Positions 46,920-58,680 of a stretch of DNA of 64,000 bases are shown piece after piece. A program made the position numbers and the translations under genes. Below the pieces are notes generated by a model. It did not search any database. It had not been told where the DNA came from and saw only the letters and a program-made list of their open reading frames with translations. Source of the stretch: Culex pipiens pallens (taxonomy: Eukaryota > Arthropoda > Insecta > Diptera > Culicidae); contig NC_068939.1 in NCBI RefSeq assembly GCF_016801865.2, positions 155,068,240 to 155,132,239 on the forward strand, given 5' to 3'. How positions within the stretch are numbered: the first letter of the stretch is position 1; the number at the start of each line of letters is the position of its first letter.

Positions 46920-47277
46920 CGAAATTCCTACTCGAAACTAGGTGTCCGAAGGCTTGATTGTTGAGGCAATTGCAAACCTCTTTCTACACCTAAAGCTTCC
47001 TTCCACCCCGGGATTCACAAACTGACGACCTTTGGATTGTGAGTCCAACTGCTTACCAGCGACTCCACCGAGACAGGACCAAGGGAGACGACTCCTACAC
47101 CTAAACTGAGCTAACGACCTAGCCTCTAGGTTAGACCGGGCCAACATTTTCTTCCCCGTCCGACGGAAGGCGTGATCAGGCAAACCTCGTCTCGAAAAAT
47201 GCCACCGGGACCTTCTGGGATCGAACCCAGGCCGACTGGGTGAGATGCAACCAGGCTTACCCCTACACCACGGTCCT
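46920..47277 (-). mobile_element. SINE with two tRNA-like units in the same direction
   Basis: On the minus strand the head has GGACCGTGGTGTAGGGGTAA (A-box region) and GGGTTCGATCCCA (B box at 47216-47230). About 130 bp later comes a second unit (47003-47072) with a stem TTGGA, loop CTCACAA (Val-CAC-like) and TCCAA. The Culex pipiens SINE family Twin is known to carry two tRNA-related modules; this may be related but was not compared. The 3' limit is uncertain. Confidence 0.6.
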
Positions 47278-47364
47278 GGTCACCTTAAATGATTCTTGAT
47301 TTTGTATTGTTTCAATCTTGGATGTCAAACACTAATGTCTATAAAACACAACTTTGATACTTAT

Positions 47365-47584
47365 TACAGAGCGGATTCGTTGATTCGAATTTCGCTACTT
47401 AGAATGTCCGCTGATTCGAATGTTCGCAAATTCTAACGTATTCGAATTAAAAAGCACTCAACCATCAAAACCAGTTGTCAAACTGATGTTTCAAGTTTTT
47501 GACAGCCGTCAGTCGTTCCAATTAGCGAAATTAGATTCGCTCATTCAAACACAGTTCCATTCGAATTAGCGGATCCGCTCTGTA
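47365..47584. mobile_element. 220-bp Tc1/mariner- or pogo-type MITE
   Basis: TACAGAGCGGATTCG and CGGATCCGCTCTGTA are inverted, with TA at each end. Internal ATTCGAAT palindromes recur. Non-coding. Confidence 0.75.
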
Positions 47585-47950
47585 CATAAATTATGAAAAA
47601 TGTCCCTTTGAAATCAAAACCTTTCTGTATCAAATGAATAGATAAAAATATCAATTGGATGATAAATAAAGCGTCAAATTCCCTTAAACTCAAACTTATA
47701 AATGTTTCGAACTAACAAATTGAAATATCCTTATTCGAGCTATTGACAGCTTAAGTTTGACAGTAAATTGACGAATCGTCTCTAAACTCATTTTGTAGTT
47801 TTTTTTTTTTCAAATATTTGTGGAGTATAGGATCCAAACTTAAATTTGATTAAAAAAGAGAATATTTTTTAACACCAGTTTTAAAATATGCCAAAATATT
47901 GAGAAGTTTTCATTTTTGTTTCAATTTCCGATTAACAGCCATGGCAGAAA
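47585..47950. other. AT-rich spacer before satellite
   Basis: No supported feature. A short patch near 47900 (TTGAGAAGTTTT) resembles the 61880 repeat. Confidence 0.4.
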
Positions 47951-48245
47951 TAAAAACTAAAAACTAAAAACTAAAAACTAAAAACTAAAAACTAAAAACT
48001 AAAAACTAAAAACTAAAAACTAAAAACTAAAAACTAAAAACTAAAAACTAAAAACTAAAAACTAAAAACTAAAAACTAAAAACTAAAAACTAAAAACTAA
48101 AAACTAAAAACTAAAAACTAAAAACTAAAAACTAAAAACTAAAAACTAAAAACTAAAAACTAAAAACTAAAAACTAAAAACTAAAAACTAAAAACTAAAA
48201 ACTAAAAACTAAAAACTAAAAACTAAAAACTAAAAACTAAAAACT
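47951..48245. repeat. 7-bp satellite, unit CTAAAAA, 295 bp
   Basis: About 42 perfect tandem units of CTAAAAA are present, ending AAACTGAAACGAC. The near absence of variants suggests recent expansion. It is followed within 40 bp by GTACCAGCCTT, the phrase that also abuts the 9-bp satellite at 27330. Confidence 0.95.
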
Positions 48246-48569
48246 GAAACGACAAACTCAAACACGTTTAAAAATTCGTACCAGCCTTGGGTTACATCGA
48301 GTAAATTTATTTTTCATAAATTTAAACATTAAGAGGTTTCATCTCAGGGCCTAGCAGTTCGATCAACTGCGATCAACGATTTGCATGTTTTTAAATAGCT
48401 CAAAATTTTCAATATTGTTTACAAACTTGATTCTTCATTTAAAAATGGTTCAAAATAAATCTGGTTTGATCATTTCAACGATTTTTTTTTCTTAAAATAT
48501 CTTTTTTCAAGATTTGTTTCAATTTTGTAACCATAATTTTTACCATCTTCAGCTCTAGTGCAAAAATCA
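48246..48569. other. AT-rich spacer
   Basis: Apart from GTACCAGCCTT near 48279, nothing was recognised. Confidence 0.4.
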
Positions 48570-48890
48570 AGTTTTGCAACGAGTTCTATACAACATTTTT
48601 TGCAATTCCGAAAAACACTCATTGAGTGAAATTTTAAGTCAAATATTCATGTATTTTGTCAATAAATCGTTTAAATTAAAAAAAATGTTGAAAAGTGTTA
48701 CTTTTCGAAACAAGTGCTGGAAAGTTCAACTTTTCAGCACCCATTTCAGTGCTGAAAAGTAGAACTTTTCAGCATTTATTTTGAAAAGTGTTGCTTTTCG
48801 ATTCTGTTATTTCTGGTACAGAAAAGTAGGCTATTTCGTCGTTCAAGAATGACAGGAAAAGTAAGTAGTATTACGACGGAATTGCAAAAA
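48570..48890. repeat. AGTGCTGAAAAGT stem repeat, copy 2
   Basis: CAGTGCTGAAAAGTAGAACT and AAAGTTCAACTTTTCAGCAC form a local inverted repeat. The wider sequence corresponds to 22740-23045. Confidence 0.55.
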
Positions 48891-49190
48891 AAGTGTTTTT
48901 GTAGCCTAAAACATTTAAAAAACATATTGAAAATTTAAAAACAAATATTCCTCATGTGCCTATATTTTCTAAAAATCCTTATCACAACCCCACAATTTAG
49001 CCCAAAACACCATCGATCAGGATTTCTTCTGAAGCTAAAGATTTTCAAATATTCACCTATCCATTTTGCATCACGTTGAATAAATCTTTTCCTATTCCTA
49101 AGGGAAATATCGGGCCCGATATTTTCAGTGACAATTTTACCTTTCAACAAATCCATATTCTCTGAAAAGACAACAATTCTGTTTTCGAAT
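48891..49190. repeat. degenerate fragment of the GACACC fold-back family
   Basis: TCCTTATCACAACCCCACAA, AACACCATCGATCAGGA and CAAATATTCACCTATCCATT parallel the element A arm in order, with heavy divergence. Confidence 0.4.
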
Positions 49191-50440
49191 GCAATGACGA
49201 AAAACGAATCATTTCAGGGAATTGCTTACTTAATATGTTTACCCCATAATATATTTTTCCATTAATTCAGTGTATCATCATTTTAACGAACTTTCCATTT
49301 TCGCGATTATCTGGGGTAATATTTTTGCATCGCTTGCAAGCAACAGCTTCCCTCTCTCCAGAGTGGTATAGTCATCCCTCATATTCGGAACAGTTTACAG
49401 ATCGGCCAACGTTAAAAAAATCATAGGAAATCGATAATTGAACATAATGATTTGCTTTTACCTTCATATGAAAGCTTTTCTTGAGATCTTTTGATTGATG
49501 TATTGACCGACTGTATTTTTTTACGTTTTAAATAAAATTTTCAAAGAAAAACATTGACCCATGAAATCCACAAATTCGGAACACTTTTTTCTTACGGATG
49601 TAAATAAACTTTGGTTCACTCCAGGAGTAAGCATTTTTTATTAAATAATGACTTCACACACTGAAACCAACACAACTCAAGCTTAGCAATGTTTTATAAG
49701 TAACTGATATCTGATAACTTTTTGTGTGAAAATATCAGTTAAATTCAGGTGTTCCACAATTGTGGAAGGTACAATAACATCCCACAATTATGGAACAGTC
49801 AATTTGTAGGCAGTGATTTTCTGCTCTGGATAAAATGGTCTCGAAATGCAGGTTTTTGTTTTGAAAGTAATACTTTTACTAGTGAAATAGCAAGAAAATG
49901 TACAAATAATGGTCCAAAAAATAGTAGGGTCACCAAAAAAGATGCATTTTGTTTGCTTTTGACAAATTATTACAAAAGTGTTCCGTATATGTGGGATGAC
50001 TGTACTCGAAAATCTGGATCAATTTTTCTCTTGCCGCAAAAAAAAGTCATTTGCAGTAAGATCCATATCACCGGTGCAATATGCGTGCGGTATATTCATC
50101 GTGGGTTAATGTGGGCACTTTGTTGGTATTTTTACTTTTAAAGTGGTTTGTTTCGAGGAGATTTATTACTATCAAGGGGGGAATAAATAAAATCTGGCTG
50201 GACAGTGAAATTAAGAATGATACATGGGCTGTTGCATTTATGAATATAGCTGAAAATGTTAAACCATTTAAAAATAGATCTGCGATTTTTTTTTGATACT
50301 TTATTTTGGGATTTTCATGTTTAGTAAAAAACTTCCGACTCCTTAAATCGTAGGTCTCAACAAAAAGGTTGAAATGTTTAGTCTGCATCATGCTTTTTTA
50401 TCAAATCCTATCTTTTAAAAGAATTCCAATTTCTATTTCC
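49191..50440. other. AT-rich, probably old repeat, no gene
   Basis: GTTCCACAATTGTGGAA near 49751 is a perfect local palindrome and CCACAATTATGGAAC follows at 49781. A 130-codon frame (49749-50141) shows no domain and is not called. Confidence 0.35.
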
Positions 50441-51620
50441 AAATCCCAAAAAAAACCTTTACAACATGTCAACCTTTGCTAAAATTTCCAATGACCATGC
50501 GAAAATTCCTCCCTACATTGCAATAACGCGAGTGGGGGAAAACTTTCAGCAATGCTCTTTGAAGCGTGCCAATTCTCATCCGAATCGGCTTTCCCCGATT
50601 CTTTTTTTTACCTTTCTTTCTTTCTCCTCACACAACCCTCTTTATTTTCCCTGGAAAATGGCACCACGCTCTTTTTCCCCTTGGTCACACATCACATAAG
50701 CACCTTACAGCATCTGTTTTGGTTCCCTTCGGCCGACGAATCATATCTTTATACGAAGAAAATACCTTTTATAGTTTTCCACGAAGACCTTTGAAAGTTA
50801 GGCCGTGGCAAAAAAAACCGGAAAGGGAACTCTACTTCTCACTAACTGGCCGGTGGAAAGCCCCTTTCTCGTAACATCCATTCTGCTTGTAGAACATCCT
50901 TGTCAGCTCAAAAGTAAAGCCGGGAAAAGAGAGTTTTTTCGTTGGAAATTGTTCTTCTTTTCATGAACCTGACGATTGCATGGAAAATAGTTTTAATTGG
51001 TTTGAAATTGAATTGCTTGAAATTTTTTTGATATTTAAAATTTCAGTGCTTGAAAAAATCTGCCCAATTTATCCTGTTCAACTAAAAAGCATAACTGAAG
51101 CTTTTGTCCCTCACAATCAAAAAAGTTCCACACTAATTACACAATCTGTGCCACAGAACAATCCTTCAACAAAAAAGTGAAAACCCCTTCTGTCCACGTC
51201 GGTGGCTATTACAGTTTTTCGCACAACAACAATACCGGAAGTTCTTAAAAGTTGCACCACCATCGCAGATAAGATAAGCGTAGAATGCAAATGAGGAGTG
51301 AACAGGCTGCCAGGGGGAAAACAATGCGCGCACAATTTGCCAGGAAGGAAAGCAAGAAGTATCAGAACGAGCCCGGCCCAGGCAAGTGGTTGAGGAAAAG
51401 TTTACAACAATGCTTGGAAAAATGATAAAGTTTAGAGCATTGTGCGTCTGGTTGGACGAAAGTTTAGCGGCTTTTGAAGCCGGCTTTGGGCTTTCAGGAC
51501 AGAGGCAAAAACAGCTTGACTTGGTGGTGAAGTGAGAAAAATTGCCTGATTTAATCTTTTGGTTTTTGAGCAGATCAGATAGGAGCAGATAAAGAAGTTT
51601 TACTGATAACCCTTATAATA
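50441..51620. other. single-copy island
   Basis: Moderate GC, pyrimidine-rich near 50585-50640. No domain found. Confidence 0.35.
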
Positions 51621-51630
51621 ATGTTCGGGA

Positions 51631-52295
51631 CATTCTCCGCCAACTCACACAGAATCGGCAGTAAACCAGAAGGGTAGTTTTTTTTTTCATTTTGATCAGC
51701 ACTTTTCATTTTAAAATTTCATGTTTTTTGTTACTGTGCAGGGCTAATTTTAAGAGTGTAATATTCTATAAAGTTGTAGACAAAATTTATGGGGCTTGCT
51801 TGTAACCATCACGAGTTAGCGTAATTCTACAGTTACCTTAAATGACCATGAACGACAAAGACTTTCTAGAACATTATTACACTCTAAAAACACAACCCTA
51901 CAAATTTACAAAAAAAAAACACCAAGTGAAAAATTAAGTTTCTGCATTGATGCAAATTTGCAAATTTGTAAATTTCATATTCATACATATTCCACGATTT
52001 TTAAAAGAAGGGTATAGAAAAACGGCAGAGGTTTTAAAGCCATTTCTGTATTTGCAAGCTATCAAATCGGGCGTCTTTTTGACTTTAAATTTCATATTCA
52101 TCACAATTTCAGGATGCAAACTATTGAAAAACACGTGTTTTTTCGACTGTTCATTAATGAAAAGGGCCGTACCGCCCCTCCGTCACGAAATATCGGAATA
52201 TAGCCAGCCGATTCGACATGAACAAAGTTTCACGCAAATCGAAAAGGGGTCGAAGCAACTTTTTTTTCAATTTTGTGTGAGTTGGCAGGGAATAA
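51631..52295. mobile_element. repeat D, complete palindrome-ended copy
   Basis: The left end TTCTCCGCCAACTCACACAG is mirrored at the right end by TGTGTGAGTTGGCAGGGAA. Inner sequence (TACACTCTAAAA, CCTCCGTCACGAAATATCG) matches copies at 19330 and 43418. About 665 bp, non-coding. It shows that repeat D is a terminal-inverted-repeat element. Confidence 0.65.
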
Positions 52296-52679
52296 CCTTT
52301 GAATTAAGTGCTCTTTAAATTCGAAATTTTTTTTTAGGAAATTTGAAGCAAATAAATTTGATAAAAGAAAAATCTATAATTCACCAGTTAAAAAATATTT
52401 CAAATTATAAAACATAAATAAAACTTCTAAAATTATGAATTTCAAATTAATACTGTTCATTTTTTTTAAACATAAAATTTTATAATTCTGGAATTAAATC
52501 TGGAGTTTTTTTAATGGTCCATAAAACTTTTTTTTTTAATCACCAATTAAGTTTAAAACTCTAAAATATAATTCAAAACTTAACCCCTCGATTTAAAAAA
52601 GGCTAAAATTGCTCTAAATTACCATACACGAGAAAAATAAAAAAAAATCGAAAAAAAATTTAGGCAGTACTGGGTCAAA
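52296..52679. other. AT-rich spacer
   Basis: No supported feature. Confidence 0.4.
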
Positions 52680-53168
52680 AAACGATTATGTATTTATATT
52701 TTGGCCGTCGCAAATATTTTGCAGAGTACGAGCTATATGTCTAAAATTTATATATTTTTCAATTCTTAAATTCAATCCAAATCAAATCCAATCTAAAATA
52801 CATTTTTTGGAAATTCATTTTCGGTTTTCAAGATTTTTTGATATGTTTTAGGGGATAAATCCCGCAACTTTTGAGCCATAGGAAGTATGGTCAAAAATTC
52901 TGCCGCCAAGTTAAGATTTTTTGAAAAAATAGTGATTTTTGGGAAAAATCGAAATTCCACACAAAAAAAATTATCTTATTTTTTAATGTAAATTAAATTT
53001 GCAATCGAAAAGTACTTTACAGATTTTTTTTAAAAAAAAGGCTCCGTTTTCAAGATATAGTCACCGAAAGTTTGATTTTAGCGAAATATTTGCAGATTTT
53101 CGATTTTTAAAATTAGTGACCATGAGTGACCATTTCTAAAACTTTTTGCTATAAAATATTGCGCAATT

Positions 53169-56100
53169 CACGGTGGGTAAGAAGGGGATTATTATGCAAC
53201 TTGCATGCACCTCGGAAATTCCTTCTGGAGGTTGTTGGGGGGACTATTCTGAGTCAGAAAAATCGATTCCCAAAATATTCTGTCGGTGAAAACTGATTTT
53301 ATCTCTATTTGAAGTTAAAAAACCTAATATATTACCTAAAACCTCAAAGGTACGTCTAAAATCTTAGTCTTACTCTGGACAAATATGTAAATTTTCATCA
53401 AGATATCAATTCTTAGTTCCCAAAATATATTCCTGACATATTACACCTGAAATCGATCCATTACTTGAGTCCCAGCGTCATCACGGAGTGTCAAATAGTG
53501 TGTTTTCTAAAAAAATATTTTCAATTTGCTCTGGAAAATAAACTGTTATGTCTGAATTCAAAAACTAATGTTGTAGCATTGTTGCAAACAAAATGAAGAA
53601 CAATTTTGCAGAAAAAAGTATGACATTTTATCCATTTTCAGTAAAGTTATGTCTATATAAGTGGGAAAATTGCTGCCAATTTTCAAAATTCTTCGATATT
53701 TAACTCATTCCTGTTATAAACAGCTACTACGATCATACTCAGGAGAATGTAAGAAATATTACTTTTTGGCGGGCATTCAGGGGCTGGTTCCGGTGGGCGA
53801 ACTGAGCTCAAATCCCAAATATGAGCTTGAATGAACTTAACAGGAGCTGATGTTTTGCATTTGAATTTTAAATGGGATTTAACCCGTAAAAAACATTTGT
53901 TTTCAAAAATGTTAATTATTGAGGCACTTTGGCCACTGAAGCGTTTATTTTCAACATCATTGGCATATAGGACAGATCCTTACGCATGTTTTGGTATATA
54001 TAACATTGAGTTGAAGCACTCTTGAGCTCTGTACAGTCTTTCAAAGTTTTGAAATTTTTCGAAAAAAACGTCTCAGCAGAAATGATAGGCGTCGCGCCAT
54101 TTCATTTGGATCAAAACTTTTATGTTATAAATACCAAAACATGCGCAAGGATCTGTCCTATATGCCAATGATGTTGAAAATAAACGCTTCAGTGGCTAAA
54201 GTGACTAAACAATCTACATATTTGAATAAAATGTTTTTACGGATTAAATCCCTTTAAAAATTCAAATGCAAAGTGCCAGCTCCTGTTAAGTTCCATCAAG
54301 CTCATATTTAGGATTTGAGCTCAGTTCGCCCACCGGAACCAGCCCCTGAATGCCCGCCAAAAAGTAATATTTCTTACATTCTCCTGAGTATGATCGTAGA
54401 AGCTGTTTATAACAGGAATGAGTTAAACATCGAAGAATTTTGAAAATTGGCAGCAATTTTCCCACTTATATAGACATAGCTTTACTGAAAATGGATAAAA
54501 TGTCATACTTTTTTCTGCAAAATTGTTCTTCATTTTGTTTGCAACAATGTTACAACATTAGTTTTTGAATTCAGACATGACAGTTTATTTTCCAGAGCAA
54601 ATTGAAAATATTTTTTTAGAAAACACACTATTTGACACTCCGTGATGACGCTGGGACTCAAGTAATGGATCGATTTCAGGTGTAATATGTCTGTAATTCT
54701 GTAATTTCGGAATACATTCGTCCGGCTTCAGCTGAAGATTCATGCTGTCCCATGTTGCATGTTCGAGTGTAGACCTACGGAAAACCTTGCCGCGAGGAGA
54801 GGTGAGTGAACCTGTACACGAGCCACCTACGACATAATTCCTCGGGCGGCCCAGGTCAACTCGAAGTTACCCCAGGCACCCCCAGTGCAGGACACATTGG
54901 GGGTAGAAAGCGGATAGAATAAGCAAAACATCAAAGCAGGCCACGAGGCATACTTTTAAAGTGGTTTGTATCTGCAAAGGAATTTGTATTAACAAAATGG
55001 TCAAAAATAAAAAGGCGATACTAATTAATACTTCCCTGCGACCTTGGAGGTCTCTCGGTTGGACATATAGCCGTGGACACCAAGCTTGGTAGCAAACCTC
55101 GTCAGTCGGTGTGGTATTGATCACAGCTGATGTTAACTTGTCCTGCAGCTGTGTAGCAAGTCAGATGCTCGCTCATTCAGTTTGAAACGAAAAGAACAAA
55201 AGAGAACACAAGAAAACATTAGATTCTGATAATGAGTTTTACACAGATATAAAGTGTAATATAATATTAAATATATTTATAATAATATTTTCACTTCACG
55301 ATTATTTATTGACACTTTATTTAGTTAGCTTTCACTATCACTTTCACTATTTCTTCGGGTCGTCTAATTTTCGTCGTGTTCCCGCACTTGAAGAATTCCG
55401 CATAACTAATCACTGCTGGTTTGTAGTGTAATGTCGAACATGTTACAAGCTAACACAACAGTGACACAGAAACAGAACTTCACAAGCACGGGAATTTGCA
55501 CACGACCTCCCAGTGAATTAATACCGAGCTTTAACTATTTTTTTGTACAACTATTACCTAAAATGTCCAAAGCAGCTCAGTAAAACTCACTGGGAGCGTT
55601 CCACAATTTAGCCCCATCCGGGGGGAGCTTATCCCTTTGTACCCTCGTGTTTGTTTCCTTTGAACAGTAGTCTAGGTAGTTCAACAATGTTCAGCACAAG
55701 TTTGAATCGAAAGCAATTGCTTGAACAGCTGAACGGATCAAACTATTGCTTCCCTTGCTGAACTAACTATGCTACTGTTACTAAGGAAACAAAAGGATAA
55801 AACATCATGATTTGATGTTCTAACAGGTACGTTCAACTAGCCAGCTGCGAGACCCATCAGCCCGGCCGGGAACCAGTCCATATCTGTCGAGTACAGCATA
55901 CGGTGTGGTTCACAAAATATCAAATACAGCAAACACAACACTAAGGCTATACATATGGACTGGCGGGATGGAAGCACGTGGACACCTCCCCCCATTTCAG
56001 GTGTAATATGTCAGGAATATATTTTGGGAACTAAGAATTGATATCTTGATGAAAATTTACATATTTGTCCAGAGTTAGACCAAGATTTTAGACGTATTTT

Positions 56101-56277
56101 TGAGGTTTTAGGTAATATATTAGGTTTTTTAACTTCAAATAGAGATAAAATCAGTTTTCACCGACAGAATATTTTGGGAATCGATTTTTCTGACTCAGAA
56201 TAGTCCCCCCAACAACCTCCAGAAGGAATTTCCGAGGTGCATGCAAGTTGCATAATAATCCCCTTCTTACCCACCGT
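53169..56277. mobile_element. fold-back element with 0.83-kb arms, right arm split by a retroposon
   Basis: The left arm (53169-54003) begins ACGGTGGGTAAGAAGGGG. The right arm (54127-54691 plus 56013-56277) ends CCCCTTCTTACCCACCGT. The loop is 54004-54126. The left arm is 835 bp and the right-arm pieces sum to 830 bp, so the split is a clean insertion. The arms share CGCCCACCGGAACCAGCCCC. No transposase. It lies within element B. Confidence 0.85.
54692..55993 (-). mobile_element. 1302-bp internally reduced non-LTR element, 19-bp duplication
   Basis: The 19-bp sequence ATTTCAGGTGTAATATGTC occurs at 54673-54691 and 55994-56012. On the minus strand the 5' end is GGGGGGAGGTGTCCACGTG. The 3' end has two AATTACAG octamers, like the short octamer tails of CR1/L2-type LINEs. 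No reverse transcriptase is seen, and an 85-codon frame (54867-55124, minus) has no recognisable domain. Confidence 0.75.
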
Positions 56278-56283
56278 GCAATT

Positions 56284-56553
56284 CTCACTAACTTGGACTT
56301 CGCACTAAATTATTGCTATCGATCGCACTATTGCGACTTGTCAAACTGGCTTGGGAAATTTTTATTTTCTCGAAAAATGATCAAAGCGAGCCGTGTTGCT
56401 CACCTGTCAATCGCAATTTTAAAGTGCGAATGTCCAGTTTGGTGGGAACTGCGACTGAAAATGTAAATAAACAACTGCTGGTTGCCTAGTTTTTGGAAAT
56501 TTTGTTGTCAAAAGTGCGAGAGAAAAGTGCGGGCCAAATCCAAGTTACAGTGC
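56284..56553. mobile_element. MITE with CAC-AACTTGGA ends, about 270 bp
   Basis: CACTAACTTGGACTTCGCAC on the left is mirrored by GGGCCAAATCCAAGTTACAG on the right (complement CTGTAACTTGGATTTGGCCC). It abuts the fold-back element at 53169-56277, and the order of insertion is unclear. Confidence 0.55.
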
Positions 56554-57131
56554 AAGGATCAATAGTCTAAGAGACATTAAAGATTGGACCTCTGGTGCTT
56601 TATCTCAGCAGGCTTAAAGAAAAAGAAACAGGAAAATTAAAGTTTTCTATGTCTCATTCAAACAACCCACAATTTTCTAATGTCGATATCTCAGCAACTA
56701 ATGGTCCGATTGTCAATGTTAAAACATGAAACATTCGTGAAATTTTCCGATCTTTTCGAAAACAATATTAAAAAAAATGAATCAAGACTAACATTTCAAA
56801 AGGGCATAGTATTGAAAAAATACGTATTTTGGGAAATTGAGTTTTTGTGAAAAAAAAATAATTCTAGATTAAATTTTCAAAAGGTTCTATCTGCATAGGA
56901 AACCCATGAGGGATAGGTTGTTTTGAAAATTTAAGCTAGAATTGAGAAATCGGCAAAAAAAATTCTGTGCCTATTTTTTCTGAATAGTCCTCAACAATAC
57001 CTACAACTTTGCCGAAGACACCAAATTGATCAGAAAATTCACTCAAAGTTACAGCTGTTTGAATATTTACGTACCATTTTTGTATGGACAGCTGCCAAAA
57101 TTGTCTGGAGACTTGCAGGGTGAACCAATGC

Positions 57132-57688
57132 CACAGTGGTCGGAAACGCAAATTTAGCAGGAATAATTTATTTCCGCTTCAGGGATGCATTTTCGAGCTT
57201 CGGTGTCTAAGAAGCATTTGTTAAAAATGAAATTCTACATCTTTTGATCAAAACGATATTAGTGTGGTCCAACAATTTCTAATATTTTCAAAAACTCTTC
57301 GCTTCTAGATGAGATAGAGGTATACTTGCTTCGGCAGTATTGTAGTACTATCCATTTCAAACAACTTTGTCGAAGACACCAAATCTCTATCTCTTAATCT
57401 GATCATTCTACAGCATTTTATATGAAAAGCAGTAGGGTGGCCCAACAAAAAGTGTTTTTATTGCGTATCTTTTTTGTATTATTTTTGGCAATTTTGGTGT
57501 CTTCGGGACATATTTAGAGCATAAAAATACACGTGTTTTGCTCTAAATATAGTAAACCTCTATCTCATCTAGAAGCGAAGATAGTTTTTGAAAATATTAC
57601 AAATGCTTCTTAGACACCGAAGCTCGAAAATGCATCCCTGAAGCGGAAATAAATTATTCCTGGTAAATTTGCGTTTCCGACCACTGTG
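57132..57688. mobile_element. 557-bp fold-back MITE with CACAGTGGTCGG ends
   Basis: The left arm CACAGTGGTCGGAAACGCAA and the right arm TTGCGTTTCCGACCACTGTG are mirrored, as are ATGCATTTTCGAGCTTCGGT and its complement. AATG lies on both sides. It interrupts the right arm of element B. Non-coding. Confidence 0.82.
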
Positions 57689-57894
57689 AATGACACAAAA
57701 TAGCTTCTTTGGTCATTGGGAAGGCCCCCACAAAGTTTGAGCCAAATAAAAAAATACAAAAAAAATAAAAATGTTAGAAATCAGCCGAGTATGTATTAGG
57801 TTTTACGCCGACTCGATTTTTAGGTTAGAAATTTGACAGTTCGGCTGCACTGTTTACATTTTTTGCACGTGTGTCTAAGTAAAAATGTGTGTGC

Positions 57895-58506
57895 AAGGAC
57901 CGGCCCGTGGTTTAATGGCTACGGCTCCCGCCTCATAAGCGGAAGGTTCAGGGTTCGATTCCCGACCGGTCTCCTTGAAATTTTTCGACTATAATTGAAC
58001 TTTGAATATGAACAAAAAACGCATAGAATCAGGTGGGATTCGAACTCACACCTTTGGATTGGAAGTCGGATGCTCTAGCCATTCGGCCACCGAGAGGTTG
58101 ACACCCCTAGGGGGAATTAATCCGTAGTGGTGAATTAATGTCACAAGGTCATTTACTATATAATACAACAATCCCTTTCCCCACGATTCCCCCACACACC
58201 ACACACCATTATAATCTATAAATAACTCGAACCGGTTGGTACGGTATGTCCCCGGCTTCTTCTTCTTCCCCTGAGTTCTATGAAATGTGGGATCCGTTCA
58301 TAGAATCTGTCTCATGCGGTTAATGCAACGCAGTAGGCCGGGCCGCTTTAATGAGTGTAATACATTTCGGGGGTTCTCGAAAGTACTGCAATCATTAATA
58401 ATGACAAGAAAGAACTTGAGGCGTAATCTAACCATAAGTTCTTCCCGGATGCTTTCCTCGGACTGGCTGCGCTTGTGTTCGATTAGATTAGATTAGATTA
58501 GATTAG
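57895..58506 (+). mobile_element. 612-bp SINE with convergent tRNA-like dimer and (GATTA)n tail
   Basis: A perfect 25-bp duplication (starting TGTGTCTAAGTAAAAATG) at 57870-57894 and 58507-58531 bounds it. The first tRNA-like unit (57897-57972, +) has a seven-base acceptor stem (GGACCGG with CCGGTCT), D arm, anticodon loop CTCATAA (CAT) and B box GGTTCGATTCC. The second unit (about 58026-58097, -) has loop CTTCCAA (TCC, Gly-like) and B box AGTTCGAATCCC. A 3' body follows from about 58145, then GATTA repeats. The perfect duplication suggests a young insertion. Confidence 0.9.
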
Positions 58507-58680
58507 TGTGTCTAAGTAAAAATGTGTGTGCGTGTGCGCTAGTGACGTCACGCTGTAAAACCTAATAGTTTGCTTTTTTAATCTTTTTGTTATCACTGAA
58601 AAGTTGTTCTGAGAAAATACCTAATTTTTAGCTTACTCATTTTTTTATTTCAAAAATCAATTTTAATGAAGTTGCCTGAA

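Larger units (their letters stand above)
52680..57790. mobile_element. fold-back element B, split by later insertions
   Basis: Element A sequence resumes on either side of the inserts. At 52850-53160 it has CCGCAACTTTTGAGCCATAG and AGTGACCATGAGTGACCATT. At 56566-57130 it has GTCTAAGAGACATT and GACACCAAATTGATCAGAAA. At 57689-57760 it has GGCCCCCACAAAGTTTGAGC. Inserts are at about 53165-56563 and 57131-57688. Without them its length is about 1.1-1.2 kb, like element A. Confidence 0.65.

Noticed and set aside
49749..50141. 130-codon plus-strand frame
   Set aside because: AT-rich, begins in a palindromic repeat phrase, no domain.
54867..55124. 85-codon minus-strand frame as a retroelement protein
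   Set aside because: No reverse transcriptase, endonuclease or zinc-knuckle motif is visible.
57897..57972. Functional tRNA gene
   Set aside because: The cloverleaf is fair, but it is the head of a SINE with a body, tail and target duplication. It is a promoter module rather than a gene.
58481..58506. Telomere-like repeat GATTAG
   Set aside because: Only about five units, ending exactly at the SINE target duplication, so it is the retroposon tail.
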